The position numbers were made by a program, and so were the translations under genes. A DNA stretch of 64,000 bases from Desulfuromonadaceae bacterium (GTDB taxonomy: Bacteria > Desulfobacterota > Desulfuromonadia > Geobacterales > Pseudopelobacteraceae). Each line of letters opens with the position of its first letter. Position 1 is the first letter of the stretch. Below are positions 51,144-60,148 of the stretch, in pieces. The notes under the pieces are model-generated. The model searched no databases, was not told the origin of the DNA, and saw nothing but the letters and a program-made list of their open reading frames with translations. Location of the stretch: NCBI GenBank assembly GCA_028712075.1, contig JAQTQX010000002.1:62001-126000 (forward strand), in the 5' to 3' direction.

Positions 51144-54100
51144 ATGAACACTCCACCACTCATCGCCAACAAAACCGCTAAATACACCATTCCGCTGCTT
51201 CTGGCTCTGATCGTTGCCGGCCTGACCGGCAATTACTTCAAGTTCCCGATCTTCTTCAATATTGATTTTCTCTTCGGCAGTATCTTCGCCATGTTGGCGT
51301 TGCAGTATTTGGGTTTTGGCCGGGGCATTGCGGCGGCGGCCATCATTGCAAGCTACACTTTTCTCCTTTGGAATCACCCCTATGCCATCATCATCATGAC
51401 CGCCGAGGTGGCGGTTGTCGGCTGGCTTATGGGGCATCGCAGGATGGGGATGGTGCTGGCCGATGCGCTCTACTGGCTCGTCATCGGGATGCCGCTAGTA
51501 TACATCTTCTATCACATCGTCATGCATATTCCTCTCGACAATGCCTACATCATCATGACCAAGCAGGCTATGAACGGTATCGCCAATGCCCTGGTTGCCA
51601 GGCTGGTATTTTCAGGTATTGCTCTGTTGACACGCTCTTCGCTGCGTCCATACAGCGAGATTGTCTATAATCTGCTTGCTTTTTTCGTGTTGTGCCCGGC
51701 GCTGATCATGATGGCGGTCTCCAGCAGAACCGATCTGGCCGAGACCGATCAGCAGATTCGAAGCTCGCTGCTCCATGATAGTCAGTTGTTGGTTCAAAGC
51801 CTTAACACCTGGTTGAGAAACAGAAAAACGGCTGTTGTTAATCTGGCGAAGATGACTGAAACCAGAACTCCGAAACGGATGCAGCCGTATCTGGAGCTTA
51901 TGACGAAGGCGGATGACAGTTTTCTGCGGATCGGTCAGATGAACAGGGAAGGTATCTCGACAGCTTTTTTTCCGCCATCAGACGAACTGGGGCAGAGCAA
52001 CATCGACAGGGATTTTTCGGATCGTCCCTATCTTCATCAACTTAAAGATACATTGAAACCTATGCTCTCGGAAGTATTCATGGGCAGTATCGGCATACCT
52101 CGGCCGAGAGTCCTGATGCTTGCGCCTCTGCTCGTACATGGATCCTACAACGGCAGCATCATCGGTGTTCTGTCGCTTGATCAGCTGCGCGAGTTGTTTG
52201 GCACGATCTCTGATAAACGGACTCTGCTTTACACACTGGTTGATTCAAAGGGAAAAGTCATTATGACCAACCGCAGCGATCAAACGGTGCTGAAGCCTTT
52301 TGCACGCACACAGGGAACTCTGACCAACCTTGATGCCGGGTTCGGCCAATGGGTGCCGGTAATTCCACCCAACACCCCTGTTTCGGAGCGATGGGGTAAA
52401 TCGCTGTACATTGCTGAAACCAGCGTCGGGGATTTTTCAGAATGGAAGTTGATCCTGGAGCAGCCTGTAGCTCCCTTTCAGAAAAAACTTTTTGACAACT
52501 ATACCGGTGACCTGATCAGGCTGTTCCTGATTTTACTCGTTTCGCTTGCTCTGGCAGAGGTATTGAGCCGCAAGATCGTTGCTACTCTCGGGAAGCTGAG
52601 CGCAATAACGAGCGAGTTGCCAGTCAGAATTGCAACCGGCGACAAGGTTGTCGGCTGGCCGGAAAGCGCTATTGACGAGACAAATCATCTGATCAGCAAT
52701 TTCAAGGAAATGTCGGCTTCTCTGGAGTCTCAGTTCAATGAGTCCAGGCGCGCGAAAGAGATTGCAGAACTCGCCAGTCGGGCCAAGAGCGATTTTCTGG
52801 CAACCATGAGCCATGAAATCCGCACCCCGATGAATGGCGTCATCGGCCTTACCGATCTGCTCCTGGGTACCGAACTGAACGGTGAACAGCTCAAATATGC
52901 CGAACTTATCAAACTGTCCGGCAAGAATCTCATGGAGCTGATCAGCAATATTCTTGACCTCTCAAAAATAGAAGCGCACAGACTGGAGCTTGAAACGCGA
53001 AATTTTGATCTCCGGCCAGAAATTTCCGGCACCATTGACCTCTTCTCCTTCAGGACCAGGGATAAAGGGTTGGAGTTCATTTCACAGATCGATGATGATG
53101 TCCCGGTGTCCTTGAAGGGTGACGCCCTGCGTTTGCGCCAGATCATTTCAAACCTGCTGGGAAATGCCATAAAGTTCACCGAAAAAGGCGCCATCACCCT
53201 GCATATCAGCAGGGATTCGGAAGATGACCAGCATGTAACTCTACGCTTTCTGGTACGCGACACAGGTACCGGCATAGCAGTGAACAAACTCGATCATATT
53301 TTCGAACCATTCATCCAGGCTGATGGTTCCACCACCCGTAATTACGGTGGCAGCGGACTGGGGTTGACCATTTCGCGCCAGCTCGTGGAGTTGATGGGCG
53401 GTACAATCGGTGTAGAAAGTGTTGTCGGTGAGGGCTCTGTATTCCGGTTTACCGTCGTCTTTGAGAAACAGATACATGATGCTCTTCAGCCGGATTCTAC
53501 TCAGTGTTTTGAAAGGGAGGCACGTGGGGATTTGATTAATGACAATCAAAGTCAAATCAACCTCGCCCCCATTTCGGCAAACGGGGAAGTTACCCGCATC
53601 CTGCTTGCCGAAGACGACCGGATCAATCAGATGGTGGTAACCACAACTCTTGAAAAGTCAGGTTGTTTGGTGGATGTGGCGCCTAACGGGCGTCGGGCGG
53701 TGCAACTGCTGGAGCAGAACGACTACGACCTGGTTCTAATGGATTGCATGATGCCGTTAATGAACGGATATGACGCGACAGCCATTATTCGTGACAGTGA
53801 CTCGGCCGTCAGAAACCACTCCATACCGGTAATTGCCCTGACCGCCAGCGCCTTCAAGGAAGACCGTGAAAAATGTCTTGCAGTCGGAATGAATGACTAT
53901 CTTACCAAGCCAATTGATGTCTCCCGGTTGATGTTAATGCTGGAGAAGTGGACCGGTCTGGACTTTGTGTCAAGAATCGCCGATCGCAGTGAACGGAAAA
54001 CGATTTCAGCGGAAGAGGCTTACTCTGAGGTTGCTGACAACGGAGTGTTTGATATTGATGAATTTGTAAAACGGAATAATGACGATCTTGAACTATCGCG

Positions 54101-54392
54101 GGATGTTGCCGCTGCATTTATTGCTGAAGCCCCGGAATATGTGTCGGCTATCCGCTATGCGCTGACTGCAGGCGATGCTGTTTCGTTGTGCGAATCATCC
54201 CATAAGCTGAAAGGGGCGGCGGCCAATCTCTCACTGCCGCTGCTCTCCGAATCAGCCCGTTTGATCGAATCTATTGCTGATGCTGGCGATATCGGAAAAG
54301 CGGCTGAGCTACTGCAACTACTGGAGCAGCGGCTTGAACATGCGGTTGAAATTCTCAGCAGGGTTTTTATCACACCAGAAGGAAAGGAATAA
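51144..54392 (+). CDS. Hybrid sensor histidine kinase with receiver and Hpt domains
   Basis: A 1,082-residue protein. Six or seven N-terminal helices form a MASE1-like sensor (about residues 10-190), followed by a dCache-like extracytoplasmic domain (about 200-440), another helix, HisKA with H557 (SHEIRTPMNGVIGL), HATPase (LLGNAIKFTEKG, DTGTGIA, GGSGLGLTIS), a receiver with D867 (LVLMDCMMP) and a C-terminal Hpt domain with H1020 (SSHKLKGAAANL). A complete phosphorelay in one chain. The following gene encodes its probable output regulator, two bases after the stop. Confidence 0.93.
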   Translation: MNTPPLIANKTAKYTIPLLLALIVAGLTGNYFKFPIFFNIDFLFGSIFAMLALQYLGFGRGIAAAAIIASYTFLLWNHPYAIIIMTAEVAVVGWLMGHRRMGMVLADALYWLVIGMPLVYIFYHIVMHIPLDNAYIIMTKQAMNGIANALVARLVFSGIALLTRSSLRPYSEIVYNLLAFFVLCPALIMMAVSSRTDLAETDQQIRSSLLHDSQLLVQSLNTWLRNRKTAVVNLAKMTETRTPKRMQPYLELMTKADDSFLRIGQMNREGISTAFFPPSDELGQSNIDRDFSDRPYLHQLKDTLKPMLSEVFMGSIGIPRPRVLMLAPLLVHGSYNGSIIGVLSLDQLRELFGTISDKRTLLYTLVDSKGKVIMTNRSDQTVLKPFARTQGTLTNLDAGFGQWVPVIPPNTPVSERWGKSLYIAETSVGDFSEWKLILEQPVAPFQKKLFDNYTGDLIRLFLILLVSLALAEVLSRKIVATLGKLSAITSELPVRIATGDKVVGWPESAIDETNHLISNFKEMSASLESQFNESRRAKEIAELASRAKSDFLATMSHEIRTPMNGVIGLTDLLLGTELNGEQLKYAELIKLSGKNLMELISNILDLSKIEAHRLELETRNFDLRPEISGTIDLFSFRTRDKGLEFISQIDDDVPVSLKGDALRLRQIISNLLGNAIKFTEKGAITLHISRDSEDDQHVTLRFLVRDTGTGIAVNKLDHIFEPFIQADGSTTRNYGGSGLGLTISRQLVELMGGTIGVESVVGEGSVFRFTVVFEKQIHDALQPDSTQCFEREARGDLINDNQSQINLAPISANGEVTRILLAEDDRINQMVVTTTLEKSGCLVDVAPNGRRAVQLLEQNDYDLVLMDCMMPLMNGYDATAIIRDSDSAVRNHSIPVIALTASAFKEDREKCLAVGMNDYLTKPIDVSRLMLMLEKWTGLDFVSRIADRSERKTISAEEAYSEVADNGVFDIDEFVKRNNDDLELSRDVAAAFIAEAPEYVSAIRYALTAGDAVSLCESSHKLKGAAANLSLPLLSESARLIESIADAGDIGKAAELLQLLEQRLEHAVEILSRVFITPEGKE

Positions 54393-54394
54393 CG

Positions 54395-54994
54395 ATGAAT
54401 ATTCTGATCGCCGAAGATGACACCCCGTCACGTCTGATGCTGCAATCGCTGCTGGTGAAATGGGGCTATAGCGTCACCTCTGCAAAAGATGGCGATGAAG
54501 CGTGGAATTATCTGTGTGAGCCTGGGCACCCGCACCTGCTCATTCTTGACTGGAAGATGCCGGGAATTGAAGGGCCAGAGCTCGTAAAGCGACTGAGGGA
54601 GAGAGAACCTGAAAAGCCATACTATGCCATCATCATTACTTCTCGCAGCAATAAGGACTCCGCTTCCAGCGCCCTCAATTCCGGAGCTGATGATTTTATC
54701 GGGAAGCCGTTCGATAATGACGAGTTACGGGCGCGGGTAGCTGTCGGCTACAGAATGAACTGTTTGCAAAATGCGCTTTATGAGCATATCCAGGACTTGA
54801 GTCAAGCATTGAATCGGGTTAAACGGTTGGAAGGAATTATTCCGATCTGCATGTACTGCAAAAAGATCCGGGATGATCAGAATAGCTGGAATCAGTTGGA
54901 GCAGTACATAAGCGATCATTCAGAAGCCATGTTCAGTCATGGCATATGTCCTGACTGTATTGAGAAACAAACGACCATTATACAGCAACTTTAA
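54395..54994 (+). CDS. Response regulator with C-terminal Cys motif domain
   Basis: A 199-residue protein: receiver domain (acid pocket E7-D8-D9, D52 in LLILDWKMPG, K in DDFIGKPFDN), a coiled coil (ALYEHIQDLSQALNRVKRLE), and a short domain IPICMYCKKIRDDQNSWNQL with a second pair GICPDC. This tail is common in Geobacter-type response regulators, where the four Cys probably bind zinc or a cluster; its output is unknown. It follows the hybrid kinase by two bases and should receive phosphate from its Hpt domain. Confidence 0.88.
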   Translation: MNILIAEDDTPSRLMLQSLLVKWGYSVTSAKDGDEAWNYLCEPGHPHLLILDWKMPGIEGPELVKRLREREPEKPYYAIIITSRSNKDSASSALNSGADDFIGKPFDNDELRARVAVGYRMNCLQNALYEHIQDLSQALNRVKRLEGIIPICMYCKKIRDDQNSWNQLEQYISDHSEAMFSHGICPDCIEKQTTIIQQL

Positions 54995-55046
54995 ACGACA
55001 AATTGGCCGGGTAGACGATATGCTCGCCCGGCTTCATAGCGTCGTG

Positions 55047-55111
55047 AAATTTGATGACTCGGTGGCGCCGATGATTTCGGCGACTTCTCTTTGGAGGAGA
55101 CCGAGATCCAT
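55047..55111 (-). pseudogene. Helix-turn-helix gene fragment (recognition helices only)
   Basis: The minus strand reads [20 protein letters not shown], the core of the helix-turn-helix proteins at 24901, 31152 and 37400, then loses similarity. Another scar of the same repeat family, in the gap between the response regulator and kup; nothing else is seen in that gap. Confidence 0.65.
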
Positions 55112-55188
55112 TCTATGCGTCGAATTTTTGCATAGAATTTTGATCTGCAAATTATTCTGAATAGACATAATTTCGTTATATCCAAACG

Positions 55189-57009
55189 CTACATCTCTAC
55201 TCTCGTTACAACACCTTGCAGCTTTGCCGCTGGCAGTTGGTTGAACTGGACAAAATTGGGAGTCTGGCGCTTGATAGTGGCGAAAAACCTCCAGATGGGG
55301 TTGTTGGTGGCAATGTCCTCAATTCCATAGAAAATAACCTTTTCCTGTATTCCCTTTTCTTTCAAAATAGTTTCGATATCAAGTATTTCCATATAGCCAG
55401 CTTTGACCTCAACTGCATCCAAACCAATAGTTAGTGCGCTCTTAAGAGTGGTTTCCTGACCGTAGGGATCATCGGTTCGTGCAATTGAGATAAGTACATT
55501 GCGCTCGTAAATAATGTTGCTACGAATAATACAGTGCACCAGGTATGGGGGTATGACAGTCCACTCTTTGACAAAGAATAATCCAGTCCCGGGGATATTG
55601 TGACCCTTGGCGTAAATCTGACTATAGGCCAGTTCAAAAGTCTCAAAATCAAGAGGCCTGAGTGCCCGATAGAGTGCGCGCTGGCCGTACGTCCAGACCA
55701 GTATGATTGTGAAAGGGAAAGCTGCAAGAATGATGGACCAGTAACCTCCGTGGGGGATCTTGTTCATGCAGGAAACAAAAAACAGGAGATCCACAATTGT
55801 AATTCCGATAGCCAGCGGCACTTTCCATTTTTTCGTGGTTCGACTGAAGATCATGATCATCATGATGCCGGTGATCGTCATGGTCCCCGTTACTGCCAGA
55901 CCATATGCCGCCGCCAGATTTTCAGACTTCTGAAAAATCAGCATGATAAAGAGCACTGCCAGCATCAGAATCCAGTTGATAGAACCGATATAAATTTGGG
56001 ACTTCAGGTGCGTAGAGGTATAGTCAACTTTCAGAAGGGGCATAATTCGTGTCGTTATCCCCTGATAAACAACAGAGAAAACACCGCTAATCATTGCCTG
56101 TGATGCAATAATGGTGGCCATGACCGTTAATATCAGAAAAGGAATGTAGAGAATCGGCGCTTGATGCTGAATCATGCCGAAAAGATAATTTTTTGCCTCT
56201 GGATGCTTGAAAAGAAAGACCCCTTGACCGAAGTAGTTAATGATCAGTGCTGTAAAGGCAAAATACCACGCCCGCATGATCGGTTTTCGCCCCAAATGTC
56301 CCATATCGGCATAGAGAGCTTCCCCGCCGGTAGCACACAGGATTACCTCGGATAGCACGAAGAAACCTGACAACCCGTGATGGAACATGAAATTGAGCGC
56401 GTAATATGGGCTTACTGCCAGAACGACGGATGGCATGCTTGCAATGGATGTCAGCCCGGAAACTGTAAGGGCGATGAACCAGACCACCATTATCGGGCCG
56501 AAGGCGCCAGCCACCTTGTCGGTACCCTTATACTGGGCAATAAACAAACCCACGGCGATGATTGCGGCAATCAGAATCAAAACGTTCTGTGGAGTGCTTT
56601 CCATACCAGGAATCAGTGTCATCCCTTCTACCGCAGACAGGATTGAAATGGCAGGTGTTATCACTCCATCCCCCAATAACAGACAGACACCCACATACGA
56701 AATAAAAACTACAAATCCAATTTGTCGGCCTGACTTGAGCATCCGTGCCAAAATTTCCTTGAGCACGATGGTGCCGCCTTCTCCTTTACGCCCCAGACTC
56801 ATGGCCAGCCAGGCATATTCGGCTGTCACGAGGATAGTCATGGTCCAGAACACCAGCGAAAGGATGCCGAATACGTTATCGACGGTTGGCTTGGTCAGTG
56901 CAAAAATGACTGTCAGGGTATAAATCGGGCTTGTGCCGATGTCACCAAACACCAGCCCCATAGACTTTACGATTCCACCCCAATATGAGTCACCTTCAGA
57001 ATGCTTCAT
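55189..57009 (-). CDS. kup: Kup-family potassium uptake protein
   Basis: A 606-residue Kup/HAK/KUP transporter: N-terminal GIVKSMGLVFGDIGTSPIYT (family signature), twelve predicted helices with GDGVITPAISILSAVEG and GTMTITGIMMIMIF, and a cytoplasmic C-terminal domain (about 450-606). It mediates K+ uptake, probably by H+ symport. The start is 21 bases downstream of kdpE on the same strand, so constitutive-type Kup and the Kdp regulator appear to be one transcription unit, opposite kdpABCD. Confidence 0.96.
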   Translation of the reverse strand: MKHSEGDSYWGGIVKSMGLVFGDIGTSPIYTLTVIFALTKPTVDNVFGILSLVFWTMTILVTAEYAWLAMSLGRKGEGGTIVLKEILARMLKSGRQIGFVVFISYVGVCLLLGDGVITPAISILSAVEGMTLIPGMESTPQNVLILIAAIIAVGLFIAQYKGTDKVAGAFGPIMVVWFIALTVSGLTSIASMPSVVLAVSPYYALNFMFHHGLSGFFVLSEVILCATGGEALYADMGHLGRKPIMRAWYFAFTALIINYFGQGVFLFKHPEAKNYLFGMIQHQAPILYIPFLILTVMATIIASQAMISGVFSVVYQGITTRIMPLLKVDYTSTHLKSQIYIGSINWILMLAVLFIMLIFQKSENLAAAYGLAVTGTMTITGIMMIMIFSRTTKKWKVPLAIGITIVDLLFFVSCMNKIPHGGYWSIILAAFPFTIILVWTYGQRALYRALRPLDFETFELAYSQIYAKGHNIPGTGLFFVKEWTVIPPYLVHCIIRSNIIYERNVLISIARTDDPYGQETTLKSALTIGLDAVEVKAGYMEILDIETILKEKGIQEKVIFYGIEDIATNNPIWRFFATIKRQTPNFVQFNQLPAAKLQGVVTRVEM

Positions 57010-57029
57010 TACATGCTCCCGGCATAATT

Positions 57030-57737
57030 CTAATCCTGTATTTTTAAACGATATCCAACGCCCGGTTCGGTAGTTATGAGTTTTGGCCGGGATGGATCTT
57101 GTTCAATCTTTTTCCTCAGATTACTTATGGTTACACGGAGCACTTGAGATTGTTCCTGGTATGCGGCACCCCAGATTTGCTTCAGTATTTGAGAGTGGGT
57201 AAGCACCTTACCGGCATGGGTTATAAGCAGACGAAGAAGATCATACTCCGTCGGAGTCAGCTGTACTTCAACGCCATGTGCAGACACATGACGTTTGGTA
57301 AGGTCGACAACAAGTTCACCGTTATTGAAAACCGGTTCCTCCAGTTGCTTCAATGATCGTCGCAACGCCGCCCGGATTCTTGCCAATAATTCGCCGACAC
57401 CGAAAGGTTTTGTAAGATAATCATCTGCCCCGGTATCAAGTGCAGCTACCTTGTCTTTTTCATGTTCCCGGACCGAGAGAATAATAACCGGAACATTCGA
57501 CCATTCACGGAGGCGCCGAAGCACCTCAATTCCATCCATGTCAGGAAGTCCGAGGTCAAGAAGAATGACATCCGGCCTGAATGAAGCGGCTGCGGAGAGA
57601 CCACCCTGTCCTGATTCTGCCTCATGAAAATAAAACTCTCCCGAAGAAAGGGCTGAACGCAGAAAGCGCCTGATCACCGCCTCATCATCGATTACCAATA
57701 TTCTGTGCTGGCCGGAGCTGTTAGGTGGAGCGCTCAT
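57030..57737 (-). CDS. kdpE: KdpE response regulator
   Basis: A 235-residue OmpR-family regulator closely matching KdpE: receiver with D61 (VILLDLGLPDMDG), then winged helix (LTPTEYDLLRLLITHAGKVL, THSQILKQIWGAAYQEQSQV, LRVTISNLRKKIEQDPSRPK, TEPGVGYRL). The partner kinase KdpD starts at 62835 on the opposite strand, so the kdpDE pair is split. Direct repeats resembling KdpE sites lie in the shared promoter region at 57949-58045. Confidence 0.92.
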   Translation of the reverse strand: MSAPPNSSGQHRILVIDDEAVIRRFLRSALSSGEFYFHEAESGQGGLSAAASFRPDVILLDLGLPDMDGIEVLRRLREWSNVPVIILSVREHEKDKVAALDTGADDYLTKPFGVGELLARIRAALRRSLKQLEEPVFNNGELVVDLTKRHVSAHGVEVQLTPTEYDLLRLLITHAGKVLTHSQILKQIWGAAYQEQSQVLRVTISNLRKKIEQDPSRPKLITTEPGVGYRLKIQD

Positions 57738-57948
57738 ATGTCCTCATTTTCACTTCATCGGTAATACGATGGCGGTGCGATTTGGTAACATCTATCAGTG
57801 TAATCAAGTTGGCATCCATAAAATATTCACCCTGATATACACCCGTTTCTGGGCAATAGCATAAAACTTCCACAGCATATGCTTTCGGTAAATAGTGCAC
57901 GGCAGTTCAAGCCTGCTGAGCCTAACCTGTTAAGGCTATATGATTTCG

Positions 57949-57965
57949 TATAAATTCGGCATAAA
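57949..57965 (-). promoter_or_regulatory. KdpE-type direct repeat, box 1
   Basis: Minus strand TTTATG-CCGAA-TTTATA, two TTTAT repeats 11 bases apart, the form of the E. coli kdp site (TTTATA-N5-TTTACA). One of three in the kdpE/kdpA intergenic region 57738-58130, which holds no gene. Confidence 0.5.
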
Positions 57966-57980
57966 GATGAGTGCCATTCG

Positions 57981-57997
57981 TATAAAGATTTTGTAAA
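57981..57997 (-). promoter_or_regulatory. KdpE-type direct repeat, box 2
   Basis: Minus strand TTTACA-AAATC-TTTATA, the two half-sites of the E. coli consensus in swapped order with the same N5 spacing. Confidence 0.5.
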
Positions 57998-58028
57998 GAA
58001 TCCCAGCCAATAGTCTGATTTCGCAATC

Positions 58029-58045
58029 TTTATGGAAAATTTATG
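58029..58045 (+). promoter_or_regulatory. KdpE-type direct repeat, box 3, near the kdp promoter
   Basis: Plus strand TTTATG-GAAAA-TTTATG, 16 bases upstream of TTGACA. Its orientation and position suit activation of the plus-strand kdp operon. Confidence 0.55.
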
Positions 58046-58060
58046 CTCATCCCCCCCATT

Positions 58061-58089
58061 TTGACACCCAATTTATACCTCTTTTGCTA
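58061..58089 (+). promoter_or_regulatory. Candidate kdp operon promoter
   Basis: TTGACA at 58061-58066 with a weak -10 (TTGCTA) after 17 bases. A perfect -35 with poor -10 is usual for activator-dependent promoters. It would start the transcript about 35 bases before the small ORF at 58131. Confidence 0.45.
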
Positions 58090-58130
58090 ACGTTAAATCA
58101 TAACCAGATATCAGGAGTACGGGGGGCATC

Positions 58131-58364
58131 ATGAAGGTCTACTTGTTTAATCCACAAAACGGTCTCTTTGAGGGTGAAGCTTTTGAAAATCCTGATTCTA
58201 TCAAGTACATAGAAGGTATGACACCGATTCCGCCTCCCACGTGCGAACAGGGGAACATACCGGTTTTCGACTGCATGAAGAATGCGTGGGCCGTGATACC
58301 ACTTACTATTGCCAGTCAACTGCTGAATGGCACAACGTCGGAATTCACGGAGAAAAAATCGTGA
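58131..58364 (+). CDS. Small soluble protein leading the kdp operon, 77 aa
   Basis: A 77-residue protein starting [20 protein letters not shown] with a proline-rich middle ([17 protein letters not shown]) and [18 protein letters not shown]. No signal or membrane segment. It occupies the place where kdpF is found in other species, but KdpF is a 29-residue single-span membrane peptide and this is not. Its stop overlaps the kdpA GTG start by four bases, so it is translationally coupled to kdpA. The pattern FNPxNG...PPP...VFD is also reminiscent of phage tail-assembly small proteins. Function unknown. Confidence 0.7.
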   Translation: MKVYLFNPQNGLFEGEAFENPDSIKYIEGMTPIPPPTCEQGNIPVFDCMKNAWAVIPLTIASQLLNGTTSEFTEKKS

Positions 58365-60145
58365 ATATGAATGAATGGCTGCAAACGATCGTTGTTTTCG
58401 TAGTATTACTGGTTTTGGTCAAGCCGCTGGGCAGCTTCATGGCCAAGGTGTTCCAGGGGGAGCGAACCTTTCTATCGCCCGTCCTGGTCCCGTGCGAAAA
58501 GATGATATACCGCATCAGCGGGGTGACTCCGAAAGAGGAGATGGGGTGGAAGCGCTATGCCGGCTCCATGCTTCTTTTAAACCTGATGCTCTTCATCGGC
58601 CTTTTCGTTATTTTAATGACCCAGCACCTGTTTCCGCTGAATCCGCAAAGAATCCCGGCCGTTACGTGGCAACTGGCGCTGAACACGGCGGTCAGCTTTA
58701 CGACCAACACCAACTGGCAGGCCTATGCCGGTGAGCAGATGGTCAGTTATTTCACCCAGATGGTGGGGTTTGCGGTGCATAACTTTGTCTCCGCAGCTAC
58801 CGGCATAGTGGTTGCTATTGCCGTGGTTCGCGGCTTTGTCCGCCGCAAAACCTCGATGCTGGGCAACTTCTGGGTCGATACGACTCGCTGTACCCTCTAC
58901 ATCCTGTTGCCGATTTCCATCATTCTCTCGCTAGTTCTGGTTTCCCAGGGGGTGATCCAGAACTTCAGCGCTTACAAGACCGTACCGCTGGTCCAGTCCA
59001 CCAACTATGACAAGCCAAAAATGGACGATAAGGGAATCCCGCTCAAGGATGCCAAAGGTAACCCGGTCACAGAGAACATCATTGTCAAGGAAGTCCGGAT
59101 TCCGATGGGTCCGGTCGCCTCCCAGGAGGTAATCAAGGAGCTGGGCACCAACGGCGGCGGCTTCTTCAACGCCAACTCGGCTCACCCCTTTGAAAATCCG
59201 ACTCCACTCTCCAACTTTATCGAGATCCTGCTGATCCTGCTGATTCCCGGTGCTTTGACATACACCTTCGGCGTCATGGCGGGCAACACCCACCAGGGGT
59301 GGATGTTGCTGGGCGTGATGCTCTTCATTCTGATCGGCGCCTTCGGGGTCCTGCAATGGGCCGAGAGCAGCGGTAACCCTCTGGTGGCCAAACTGGGCGT
59401 GCAGAGTATCAACATGGAAGGTAAAGAAGTTCGCAACGGCTTGGCCGGCAGCAACCTCTTTGTCGTGGCGACCACCGGCACCTCCTGCGGCGCAGTCAAT
59501 ACGATGCATGACTCGCTGACTCCTATTGGTGGCATGATGCCGCTTGCACTGATTCTATTGGGCGAGATCATCTTCGGCGGCGTCGGCTCCGGTCTCTATA
59601 CCATGCTGGACTTCGCCATCATCGCAGTCTTCGTTTCCGGACTGATGATCGGTCGGACGCCGGAATATCTGGGCAAGAAAATCGAGGTGAAGGAGATGTG
59701 GATGTCGATTTTGACGATCCTCATCGCCGGAGTTACGGTGCTGGTTCTATCAGGCATCGCCATGATCACTCCTCAGGCCGTGGCATCGATGTCCAACCCC
59801 GGCGCCCATGGCCTCTCCGAGGTGCTCTACGCGTTTTCCTCCATGGCCAATAACAACGGCAGCGCCTTTGCCGGATTGAATGCCAACGTCAATTTCTTCA
59901 ATCTATGCGGATCTCTGGCCATGACTATTGGTCGTTATGTTCCGGCAATTGCGGTATTGGCCATGGCTGGTTCTCTGGCCGAAAAGAAGTATGTCCCCCC
60001 CAGTCTAGGCACCCTGCCAACCGACAAGGCGCCCTTTGCCATTTGGCTAACGCTGGTCATCCTGATTGTTGGAGCACTGACATTCTTCCCTGCTCTGGCA
60101 TTGGGACCGATAGTTGAACATCTGACCATGCTGGGAGGGGTCTAA
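58361..60145 (+). CDS. kdpA: Potassium-transporting ATPase subunit A
   Basis: A 594-residue KdpA with about ten helices and four SKT-type selectivity loops (for example [80 protein letters not shown]). It binds and conducts K+. GTG at 58361 is preferred (GGAG eight bases upstream, GTGA overlap with the preceding gene); the ATG at 58367 is the alternative. kdpA is followed after three bases by kdpB. Confidence 0.96.
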   Translation: MNMNEWLQTIVVFVVLLVLVKPLGSFMAKVFQGERTFLSPVLVPCEKMIYRISGVTPKEEMGWKRYAGSMLLLNLMLFIGLFVILMTQHLFPLNPQRIPAVTWQLALNTAVSFTTNTNWQAYAGEQMVSYFTQMVGFAVHNFVSAATGIVVAIAVVRGFVRRKTSMLGNFWVDTTRCTLYILLPISIILSLVLVSQGVIQNFSAYKTVPLVQSTNYDKPKMDDKGIPLKDAKGNPVTENIIVKEVRIPMGPVASQEVIKELGTNGGGFFNANSAHPFENPTPLSNFIEILLILLIPGALTYTFGVMAGNTHQGWMLLGVMLFILIGAFGVLQWAESSGNPLVAKLGVQSINMEGKEVRNGLAGSNLFVVATTGTSCGAVNTMHDSLTPIGGMMPLALILLGEIIFGGVGSGLYTMLDFAIIAVFVSGLMIGRTPEYLGKKIEVKEMWMSILTILIAGVTVLVLSGIAMITPQAVASMSNPGAHGLSEVLYAFSSMANNNGSAFAGLNANVNFFNLCGSLAMTIGRYVPAIAVLAMAGSLAEKKYVPPSLGTLPTDKAPFAIWLTLVILIVGALTFFPALALGPIVEHLTMLGGV

Positions 60146-60148
60146 GTC

